Below the pieces are notes generated by a model. The model worked only from the letters and a program-made list of their open reading frames with translations, was not told the origin of the DNA and ran no database searches. Positions 25,897 through 33,324 of a stretch of DNA of 64,000 bases are shown here, piece after piece. The stretch is from JBBQVS01 sp964250765 (GTDB lineage Bacteria; Chloroflexota; Ktedonobacteria; Ktedonobacterales; Ktedonobacteraceae), in contig CAXUHF010000002.1 of NCBI GenBank assembly GCA_964250765.1, positions 1 through 64,000 of the forward strand. Reading direction: 5' to 3'. The translations under genes were made by a program, and so were the position numbers. The first letter of the stretch is position 1. Every line of letters starts with the position of its first letter.

Positions 25897-28551
25897 ATGG
25901 CGAAATATCGTATTAGCAAAGCTATTGGTATTGATTTGGGGACGACAAACAGCGCAGTTGCAATTTTAAATCCTACGGATACTGATATCGTTGTGCATCG
26001 TGACGATAAAACAAAGGCGGAAACAACACCGAGTTGTGTGTGGAAAGCTCCAAAGACAGGTGAGATAGTTGTTGGGCGCAAAGCATTTATCCGACTTGGA
26101 AATATACCTGAACCAATTAAGTCTATTAAACGTTCAATGGGACAACAAAAAACAGTTCGTGTTACCGACGAAGATATGTCGCCCGAAAAAATTTCGTCTC
26201 TAATACTAAAAGAGATGAAGCGGCAAATAGAAGAGGACGTAGCACGCTTTTCTACGAACTCAGTAGAGTATATCGTAGATCGCGCTATTGTAACTGTCCC
26301 TGCATATTTTGATCAACCACAGATTGAAGCAACACGGAAAGCGGCTGAGATGGCAGGGCTACAAGTTCTTGAATTGTTGCACGAACCAACAGCTGCAGCT
26401 TGTTATCACTGTTGGGAGACCAACACGCAAAATGGAACATTTCTTGTCTATGATTTGGGTGGCGGAACATTTGATGTATCTGTTGTACGCTGTACCGAAG
26501 GAGAATTTGAGGTATTAGGTATTAGCGGTAATAATCGCTTAGGCGGTGACGATTTTGATGCACCGTTTGCGGAGGAACTTGTAACACGACTTATTCAACA
26601 AGATTATGACCTGACGCTTAACTATGAAGACCAAGAAGACGCTTTACGCTTTACCAAACTCAAAGGAATTGCTGAAGGTGCGAAAATTGCTTTATCTAGC
26701 GTTGACGAATATATGATACGCGACTCAACGACATTACAAGATAAAGCAGGTGAACGTGTTCTTATAGAGATACCCTTTGAGCGAACCGAACTTGAACAAC
26801 TTATTGAGTCAACTGTGGGGCGAACCATTCCCTATTGCTTTGAGGCATTAGAAAAAGCCAACAAAAAAGCAGGAATAACGCTCGCAGACGTTGACCAAAT
26901 TATTCTTGCTGGTGGCTCGACTCATATCCCTATGGTTAAAGAACTAGTACGAAAGACGTTTTGTGCTGATCCATCTAGCCATGAACCTCGCGCTAAATGT
27001 ACTGAGCCGATCTATAGAAAGGTGGATACTGTTGTTGCACTCGGTGCGGCTATTCGTGCTGCTGCAACAGGAGGTCTGGTAATCTACAATCCAGAAAACA
27101 CAATATGTGTCTCTTTCAGAGGTATAAGTGCGGTAGAAGCAGAATATACTTATGTTGGAGGGATAGTAGAAGCTCTTGTGCCAAACGTTAACTTGGCGAA
27201 AGGTACAATCAAACTCACTGTTCCACACATGAGTTACGAGGATGAGCAGGATATTAAGGAAAATGGTGCTTTTAGCTTCACACGTATTCCCCTACAAGCA
27301 TCCGTTGATAACCTGCTGATATTTGAGGTATATGATCAGCATGGAGTGTGTGTAACTACTATAGAGCGATCAATTCGTCAAAGTGAAGAAACATTGCGTC
27401 CTACAGGTGGTTCTACTGGCACTGCTACACTCTCAAAATCAATAAAGATGACTGTTATCAATAGCAGTGATGATGTTATAGCGGAGAAACAGGAAATATT
27501 CAAAGAAGGAACTTCGTTACCTGGATATCACGAGCATGTTTATGCTTACCGCGCTGATGCCAACTACATTCGCCTGCCTATTTATCAAGGCGAAACTATG
27601 ATAAAGGAAATACAAGTAGGTATACATGAGTCACTCCCGAAGGGCACAGAGGTCCCCCTCGTGTTTGAAGTGGATAAGCTCATGAACATAACTATTAAAG
27701 GTAAGGTTGGAAATACGCTTTTCGACGCTAACATTAATGTTAGCATCGTACCTGCATTGCCTCGACCTCTTCCCACATTAGAAGAAGTGCAGTCATTGAA
27801 GAAGACATTTAATACTGCCGTCTCCCTACTTCCTGCTGAGAAAAGGTCTACATCTGTAGACCAATATCGTCGTATCATGCAGAGCTATGAGGGAGCGGTT
27901 AGACACAAAGATACTGAACATGCGGTGCATGAGTATGAACAGATGTTAGAGCTAATATCAGGTATTTCTCAACGTTCAACTTCGCTGCAACCACCGAAGC
28001 AGGAGTTCGACGAGCTAGTAGAGTTATGCTTGTCACTTAATCGCACTGCCTTCCAGATGAGCGCCGACTTTGACCAGCCATATGATCATAAAAAAATGTC
28101 GCAAATGATAAAGACGCAGCAAGTAGAAGGCGAAAATGCGCTTGCTGCTGAAGATCAAGATGCTTATACCGATGCGTTTGAAATGTTAACCTCTATTCAT
28201 GACCATCTGTTTATGTTGATACGTAAGGTATATCAAGAACAAGATACACGTACCGACACGCAAAAGGCAACCGATTTTATCACCTATCTTATTCGAGAAA
28301 TTACAGCTTTAGAGACGCAAGCTTGTTCTAAGGCAGAGATAAGTGAGCAGATAAAGCACATAAAACAGCGTTTAGAATTGGCATTGGATGATGCTGAAGT
28401 TGATGCTGATAGTGCTAATAGAGCAGGATGGGCTGCTCAAGTTGAAATAAAACAACTTGAAACGCTGTTGAAAGCAAGTTCGCAAGGTGGTGAGAACATG
28501 AAGGGATTGTTAGAAAACCGTTCTATAACAAACCAAAGAGGACTTTTCTAG
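25897..28551 (+). CDS. Divergent Hsp70 family chaperone
   Basis: An 884-residue protein, well above the about 640 of DnaK. The nucleotide-binding domain (1 to about 390) is intact: GIDLGTTNS (11-19), VPAYFDQPQIEATRKAAEMA, VYDLGGGTFDVSVV (184-197), and the adenosine motif AGGSTHIPM near 338. The usual DnaK linker (DVTPLSLGIE) is missing. Instead there is a remodelled segment of about 150 residues before a recognisable substrate-binding beta-domain (YQGETMIKEIQVGI near 560, VDKLMNITIKGKVG). The last about 260 residues are helical with no similarity I can see to the DnaK lid. The start has AAGGGGTGGAG ahead of ATG 25897; an upstream ATG in the GrpE frame overlap is unlikely. The C-terminus is NQRGLF. 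Confidence 0.9.
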   Translation: MAKYRISKAIGIDLGTTNSAVAILNPTDTDIVVHRDDKTKAETTPSCVWKAPKTGEIVVGRKAFIRLGNIPEPIKSIKRSMGQQKTVRVTDEDMSPEKISSLILKEMKRQIEEDVARFSTNSVEYIVDRAIVTVPAYFDQPQIEATRKAAEMAGLQVLELLHEPTAAACYHCWETNTQNGTFLVYDLGGGTFDVSVVRCTEGEFEVLGISGNNRLGGDDFDAPFAEELVTRLIQQDYDLTLNYEDQEDALRFTKLKGIAEGAKIALSSVDEYMIRDSTTLQDKAGERVLIEIPFERTELEQLIESTVGRTIPYCFEALEKANKKAGITLADVDQIILAGGSTHIPMVKELVRKTFCADPSSHEPRAKCTEPIYRKVDTVVALGAAIRAAATGGLVIYNPENTICVSFRGISAVEAEYTYVGGIVEALVPNVNLAKGTIKLTVPHMSYEDEQDIKENGAFSFTRIPLQASVDNLLIFEVYDQHGVCVTTIERSIRQSEETLRPTGGSTGTATLSKSIKMTVINSSDDVIAEKQEIFKEGTSLPGYHEHVYAYRADANYIRLPIYQGETMIKEIQVGIHESLPKGTEVPLVFEVDKLMNITIKGKVGNTLFDANINVSIVPALPRPLPTLEEVQSLKKTFNTAVSLLPAEKRSTSVDQYRRIMQSYEGAVRHKDTEHAVHEYEQMLELISGISQRSTSLQPPKQEFDELVELCLSLNRTAFQMSADFDQPYDHKKMSQMIKTQQVEGENALAAEDQDAYTDAFEMLTSIHDHLFMLIRKVYQEQDTRTDTQKATDFITYLIREITALETQACSKAEISEQIKHIKQRLELALDDAEVDADSANRAGWAAQVEIKQLETLLKASSQGGENMKGLLENRSITNQRGLF

Positions 28552-28624
28552 GTTATCGACTTTCAAATAGTGTTCGTAGGCAACACATGAATCTGTGTTA
28601 CCTACAAAGAAAGAGAAAACTTGG

Positions 28625-29089
28625 ATGAATCAACTTATTTGCCCGATCACGACCTGTCGAGCAGAAAATGCTATGATAGCAGAGGTATGTATTCGGTGTG
28701 GTACACCGCTAAGTGCTTACAGAAAACTTTCTATGTACCCTGCACAACTTTTTAATAAAGGACTTGAGCTAGCACGGCAAGGGCAAACGAAACAAGCGCG
28801 TGATTTGTTTGCAGCTGTTGTGTACTGGTGTCCAAAAGATAGAGAGGCACGCAATACGCTTGCACTAGCATGTTATGCCTTGAAGGACTTTGTAGAAGCG
28901 CGTCGTCATTGGGAGAATATATTAACGGAAACCCCACAAGATGTTATTGCAAAACAAGGAATAAAGGCTCTCGAAGTTGCTATCCAGAAGGAGCACGAGA
29001 GCCAAGCAAATACCGCAACTATGAAGCGTGCTAGAAATAAACTTCGTTCGCGTAAAACAAGGAAGTTGGAAGTACTTCACAGGGGTTAG
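28625..29089 (+). CDS. Zinc-ribbon and TPR protein, last gene of the chaperone-like operon
   Basis: A 154-residue protein. The N-terminus has four Cys in two knuckles, CPITTC and CIRC, about 17 residues apart, like a small zinc ribbon. TPR-like helices follow (LFNKGLELARQGQTKQARDL, REARNTLALACYALKDFVEA), then a basic, Arg/Lys-rich tail (RARNKLRSRKTRKLE) that could bind nucleic acid or acidic partners such as the acidic tail of the giant TPR protein. It is 73 bases after the Hsp70 gene, on the same strand, and shares the same A/T-rich codon usage, so I place it in the same operon. The ribosome site is weak. Confidence 0.75.
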   Translation: MNQLICPITTCRAENAMIAEVCIRCGTPLSAYRKLSMYPAQLFNKGLELARQGQTKQARDLFAAVVYWCPKDREARNTLALACYALKDFVEARRHWENILTETPQDVIAKQGIKALEVAIQKEHESQANTATMKRARNKLRSRKTRKLEVLHRG

Positions 29090-29154
29090 CGTGCATAGAA
29101 AAGCCATAAGAGTTTTAGAGATAGTGCAGCTAAAACTACATTTATTTCTAACTC

Positions 29155-30024
29155 TTACATCCCGTTCATATGTTCCATCCAGTAATGATGTGTCTTCGCC
29201 ACAACCGTAATCACGTTTTTAATCTCTTTCTCGGTCTCGAAATTTGGGCCAGCAGGTAGAAAGAGTGTTGTCCCTTCGCGTCTCACACAGACGTTTTCTA
29301 CGATGATAGCACGTAACAGCCATAGAGCCATCTCCTCGTTATCACACCGCAAACCAATCCAGCTCAGTCGATCACTATGTATAACAGGTAGCCGCGTCAC
29401 GAGGCGTAAACCACGTTCGATCTCGGCAAGCACGCGTTCGTAACCCTCTAGGTTTGAGCGTACTTCATCCGGTGGTACTGGTTCTAGCAGTGTATCTCGG
29501 TGTGGAGGTCCACCAGCTAAAGCGAGATCACAAAAGCTTGTCCACATCTCATCCCAGGCCACTTGCCCATCTTCCGTGTATTGCATAGGGCCACTCCCCA
29601 TAGGGGCAGAACTCACTCTTTGACTGCTCTGATAGCGAGGAGGCAAAATACTGGACGCACGTTGCGAGGTGTTGCGATCCTGAACATCGGTATAGCTCAC
29701 GGGAGGAACATAGATATCGACATCGCACCAATTCAACTCCACAATGCCACCACTCACGATTGTAAACGTTTCGGTCGGCTCGCTCCACGTTACATACTCG
29801 CCTTCCGGCAATTCAGCAAAAACAGCCGCAAACACGGCGCGTCCAGCGATTCTCCGTTCTAACACATCGGTATGCACTCTCTTAGCGTCCTTAAAACCTT
29901 TCAGACTTACGTCAATTTGATAGCCTCGCAGCTTCTCCTGTGTATAAATAATGAGTGCACCGATGCCATCACCGATATCAAGTATAATATCGTTGTGGAC
30001 TCGCTCAACATATTTTTCGACCAT
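29155..30024 (-). CDS. Protein of unknown function
   Basis: A 289-residue soluble protein. I do not recognise a family. The N-terminal 90 residues are probably beta-rich (ILDIGDGIGALIIYTQEKLR, then GRAVFAAVFAELPEGEYV). A Ser/Pro/Arg-rich linker spans about 110-145. The C-terminal 120 residues form a conserved-looking domain: AGGPPHRDTLLEP, LVTRLPVIHSDRLSWIGLRC and NEEMALWLLRAIIVENVCVR, then EKEIKNVITVVAKTHHYWM, with several His and an EKEIKNVI block. Metal or nucleotide binding is conceivable but unproved. AGAGGAAC precedes the ATG. It is convergent with the chaperone-like operon and 65 bases from it. Confidence 0.7.
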   Translation of the reverse strand: MVEKYVERVHNDIILDIGDGIGALIIYTQEKLRGYQIDVSLKGFKDAKRVHTDVLERRIAGRAVFAAVFAELPEGEYVTWSEPTETFTIVSGGIVELNWCDVDIYVPPVSYTDVQDRNTSQRASSILPPRYQSSQRVSSAPMGSGPMQYTEDGQVAWDEMWTSFCDLALAGGPPHRDTLLEPVPPDEVRSNLEGYERVLAEIERGLRLVTRLPVIHSDRLSWIGLRCDNEEMALWLLRAIIVENVCVRREGTTLFLPAGPNFETEKEIKNVITVVAKTHHYWMEHMNGM

Positions 30025-30056
30025 GTACGTTTTGTTCCTCTAGTGGAAATGTGATT

Positions 30057-30205
30057 TCAGGGAGACCGCAACGGTGTACCCGAAATGGTTAGGTTAATGT
30101 AAAAGTAGGGGAGACCCATGGGGTCTGNNNNNNNNNNCCCCCATGGGGCCCCCAAAATTTTTCCGTTTATTAAACCGGTCGGGGCCCCCTTGGCGGTCTC
30201 CCTGA
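30057..30205. repeat. Degraded palindromic repeat, family B copy 2, with internal gap
   Basis: Outer arms tcagggagaccgc (30057-30069) and gcggtctccctga (30193-30205) match the element at 16023-16091. The inner part carries gtaggggagaccc on the left. The right half is visibly corrupted (long runs of c, g and t) and lies directly after ten N. The corruption and the gap probably reflect sequencing failure in a hairpin. Confidence 0.75.
30128..30137. other. Assembly gap (10 N)
   Basis: Ten undetermined bases in the middle of a palindrome. No gene is affected. Confidence 0.99.
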
Positions 30206-30228
30206 AACCGAAACCTAAAAGTTATACT

Positions 30229-31608
30229 CTAGTTTGATGGATGATCGTAGCCATCATACGGTGTATTGAGGTATGGGAAGTGCGATAGATAGGTCAAGCC
30301 TGCGCTATCTGGTGTTACCCCATCTGTTACAAGTGCTGCGGCACCATCTGGCACGTATGAAGGAGCGACCAAAGGATAGGTGACGCCTGCAACTGCACGT
30401 AACTCGATAGTCACTGTATCATCGAAGACACGGCGACCATTGGGGAAGCCCGCGAGGTCTCCACCGATGATACCAAAGATATTTGGATTGTTCGTTGTTG
30501 GCGGAATAGCCAGGTTCAGACGCAACAGGTCGGCTTGTGTTGAGCCTGTATAGTTCTGGAAACCTTTGATAATGCCGGATGGTAAGCCTGTCAGCAGAAT
30601 TGCAAGCAGATCGGCACGCTTCGCCTTGCTCTCGTCTAGCTCTGCTAGATGTGGGAACACATTTGGGTAGAGTACAGGAATCAGGTTTGCAAGTTCTGGA
30701 TTCGCAACATACTGTGCAAACTGAGCATCATTGTATGGAGACTGTCTATTCCAGTAATCCTTCTTGCCCAGTGGAACAATAACCTCGTTGAATAGAGGAT
30801 TGCCGAGACGTGAAACCTGCACGAATGGACCGGACTCGTCCAAATTGTATGAGTCAAGTACACGTAGTTTGCGACGACTTGCCGAGCCGTACACACCAAT
30901 AACCGAACTAGGGGAAGCAGGATCGGTTGGGTTGTATCCATTCTTCGTCACAGTTGTCTTTGGTAGCTGGATCGCAATGGTGTGAACATTGAGATTCTTG
31001 AGTCCATTGACGCCATTAGCGGCAGGGCTGGGAATCAGATGTAAATTCTGGAAGGGGCGTAGGTCGAGTAGATCAAAGATAGCACCTAGGTCTGCGTAGA
31101 AACCATCGGCACGTTGACCCGCGAAAACTGTTATGCCATTGCCAAGGTGATGAACGGCTTGTTCAGCCAGTTCAGCGTAATTTGGTGTGGAGCGAGGACC
31201 AATGTTGCATGGTGGGCATGATAAGTCTTGTCCAAGCAGAGTCTTATTACCGTTTTTATCAACTCTGGTTACGCTGTAGAACTGTGGACGATTCCAGTTT
31301 GGGCTGTCAATTGACGTAATCTGACCCGTGTTATAGAGGAAAGAGTTAGGATTACGTGTCTTCGTGTAAAAACGAAACTGAAAAGTGATGTCCGAATCCG
31401 CGTCGTGATCGTTATCGACATGGATTTCGTAGAGGACATCATCGCCGAACTCGAAGAAATTTGGGCCACCATCAGGTGCCTCAAATGGAATGTAGTTTGT
31501 GATAATTGTAACGGTATCTGGTTTGTCAGGGCTGACAAACGCGTATGTATCGGTATTATCAGCAACTGGGTCTTTGGAAATTTCGGGCGCTTCGCGGTGT
31601 GATGACAT
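30229..31608 (-). CDS. DUF4331 domain protein
   Basis: A 459-residue protein that matches DUF4331 over its length: MSSHREAPEISKDPVADNTD and TYAFVSPDKPDTVTIITNYI are the family's opening, and FADSDITFQFRF-like beta-rich segments, a central DLGAIFDLLDL region and the closing SHFPYLNTPYDGYD also fit. Members are beta-propeller-like and of unknown function. There is no signal sequence at the chosen ATG, which has GAGGA upstream. A small Tat-signal protein precedes it by 55 bases on the same strand and should be co-transcribed. Confidence 0.93.
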   Translation of the reverse strand: MSSHREAPEISKDPVADNTDTYAFVSPDKPDTVTIITNYIPFEAPDGGPNFFEFGDDVLYEIHVDNDHDADSDITFQFRFYTKTRNPNSFLYNTGQITSIDSPNWNRPQFYSVTRVDKNGNKTLLGQDLSCPPCNIGPRSTPNYAELAEQAVHHLGNGITVFAGQRADGFYADLGAIFDLLDLRPFQNLHLIPSPAANGVNGLKNLNVHTIAIQLPKTTVTKNGYNPTDPASPSSVIGVYGSASRRKLRVLDSYNLDESGPFVQVSRLGNPLFNEVIVPLGKKDYWNRQSPYNDAQFAQYVANPELANLIPVLYPNVFPHLAELDESKAKRADLLAILLTGLPSGIIKGFQNYTGSTQADLLRLNLAIPPTTNNPNIFGIIGGDLAGFPNGRRVFDDTVTIELRAVAGVTYPLVAPSYVPDGAAALVTDGVTPDSAGLTYLSHFPYLNTPYDGYDHPSN

Positions 31609-31663
31609 TAGTTTTCCTCACAACATAATTGAGAATATCTCAGATATAAATTACAAAGATGGA

Positions 31664-31927
31664 CTATCGGGCTGCATTCACGATTTCTTGTACCAAAGCA
31701 GGATTAGTGATAACAAACTCGTTATCGCCGGAGATTATACTGATTTTGCCACTGCTTACGTTTGCTATGTAAGCAGTGACAGAGGCATTTGCAGCAATTT
31801 CAGAGTGTGCAGGTGCTGCATCGGCACTCCGAACTTTTTCGCCAGCTACTAAGGCTGTTACGCCAGCAGCAGCAGCAACGCCAGCAGATGTTGCCCATAA
31901 CATTGCGCGTCGTGTCATTTTTGCCAT
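31664..31927 (-). CDS. Small Tat-signal protein
   Basis: An 87-residue protein. The N-terminus MAKMTRRAMLWATSAGVAAA has a twin-arginine motif (TRRAML) and a hydrophobic stretch with a likely cleavage site near ADA. The short mature region (SVTAYIANVSSGKISIISGD, then NEFVITNPALVQEIVNAAR) looks beta-rich. I do not recognise a family. GGAAAGGAAC lies 6 bases ahead of ATG 31927; the frame extends upstream to 31990 without a site. It is the first gene of a probable two-gene unit with the DUF4331 protein and may be its exported partner. Confidence 0.8.
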   Translation of the reverse strand: MAKMTRRAMLWATSAGVAAAAGVTALVAGEKVRSADAAPAHSEIAANASVTAYIANVSSGKISIISGDNEFVITNPALVQEIVNAAR

Positions 31928-32290
31928 TGTTTGTTCCTTTCCTTTACGGAAATACCCGCTCATAGAGACTATATGGATACCGCTTCCCACTTAAGGGATA
32001 ATAAAACATACGATTGTATGCCGTTTTCTCAATCGAGAAAGAGAGCCTATAACCGCTTACTACCATACAAAGTATAGATGAAGTAGAATATACTCGGAAG
32101 TGCAACATGGTTATGATATGGTTAAAATCTAGTGATGATTTCTATTGTAAGTGGAGGTTTCACTCAAAAAATAATACATTAGTCTTCTACATACGCATTT
32201 TTATGTTCTATTCACTTTCATACATGTTAAAAAACATATTTATTACTATTTGTTGAATACAATTAGGTAAGCGATGAAAGGTTAACATTC
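31928..32290. other. A+T-rich divergent intergenic region
   Basis: 363 bases between divergently transcribed genes. It is strongly A+T-rich and holds the two promoters. A small hairpin (tttctc/gagaaa) is at 32025-32040. No gene or repeat is seen. Confidence 0.55.
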
Positions 32291-33169
32291 ATGTATAAAC
32301 AGCAAAAGAGCCGTGTAAGAGGAAGTATAGAGGCAAATATCGCGGTACTCTTCTTTGGGCTTGCAGGAGTGTTAGGGAAACTGAGTGTCTTACCATCGCC
32401 TCTTATCGTGCTTGGGCGCGTCATCTTTGCGGGTACTGTGCTTCTTGTGGCCTGCCTGTTACAGCGTTTATCATTACGTCCGAAACGGCGGCGAGATGGC
32501 CTTTTGTTGGTTGGGCAAGGAGCCTTGCTCGCCCTGCACTGGACTGCTTTCTTTCAATCCATCAACGTTTCCAACGTCGCTATTGGTCTGCTCTCCTTCT
32601 CAAGCTTTCCTCTCTTTACCGCAGCCTTGGAACCATTGTTGCTGAAACAACATCCAAGTCGTGTACAAATTGTTGCTGCTCTGCTTATTCTGCCAGGGAT
32701 TTACTTATTGGTACCATCATTTACGCTACAAAATCGTACAACACTTGGTGTCGCGTGGGGACTACTCGCTGGTGCAACATTTGCCTTGCTTTCAGTTGCG
32801 AACCGTTGGCTTGGGCGTAGCTATCCTAGCCTGACAATCAGCTTGTATCAAGATGGCGTAGCTGCTCTTGTATTGCTACCGGCTCTCTTCCTCACGCCAT
32901 CAGCAGCCCTGTGGACACCTCATGAACTCCTGATCCTACTCATATTAGGCGTCGTTTGTACCGCATTAGCACACACACTCTTTATCGCCAGCATGCAAAA
33001 TATTACTGCTCAGTCAGCAAGCCTTCTTGCCAGCCTCGAACCTGTCTGGGGTATTCTGTTTGGCATCATCCTGCTTAAAGATATACCTACGCTCGTCACG
33101 CTCTTAGGGGGTGCCATTATCCTTTGTGCAACAATGCTGCCTGCATTCGTAACCAGATTTTCCCCTTAG
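32291..33169 (+). CDS. EamA/DMT family transporter
   Basis: A 292-residue protein with about ten hydrophobic segments arranged as two EamA repeats: the first begins IEANIAVLFFGLAGVLGK and the second LGVAWGLLAGATFALLS. The ends SASLLASLEPVWGILFGIIL and GGAIILCATMLP are typical of the family's last helices. Such proteins export metabolites or drugs by exchange with protons or metabolites; the substrate is not visible. The start has AAAGG 10 bases upstream. A family A palindromic repeat begins at its stop codon. Confidence 0.92.
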   Translation: MYKQQKSRVRGSIEANIAVLFFGLAGVLGKLSVLPSPLIVLGRVIFAGTVLLVACLLQRLSLRPKRRRDGLLLVGQGALLALHWTAFFQSINVSNVAIGLLSFSSFPLFTAALEPLLLKQHPSRVQIVAALLILPGIYLLVPSFTLQNRTTLGVAWGLLAGATFALLSVANRWLGRSYPSLTISLYQDGVAALVLLPALFLTPSAALWTPHELLILLILGVVCTALAHTLFIASMQNITAQSASLLASLEPVWGILFGIILLKDIPTLVTLLGGAIILCATMLPAFVTRFSP

Positions 33170-33239
33170 TAGGGACCGATTTATCACGTCCTCTTAGCCT
33201 CTTCAATCGCCGACAAGGACGTGATAAATCGGTCCCTAC
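33169..33239. repeat. Palindromic repeat, family A copy 3
   Basis: Arms gtagggaccgatttatcacg and its complement, ending at 33239, with the same centre (cttcaatcgcc) as copies at 1620 and 4586. It begins with the last base of the EamA stop codon. The arms of this copy and of the 4586 copy are identical over at least 20 bases. Confidence 0.9.
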
Positions 33240-33324
33240 ACAAATATCCGTACCAATTTGGTAAACAGCATCATTGCTTCCAAAGATGGGACGGGGAGGG
33301 GCAACACATTGGGAAGGGAAGCCT

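Noticed and set aside
1620..33239. Palindromic elements as autonomous insertion sequences
   Set aside because: They are under about 150 bp, encode nothing and no transposase gene was found in the window.
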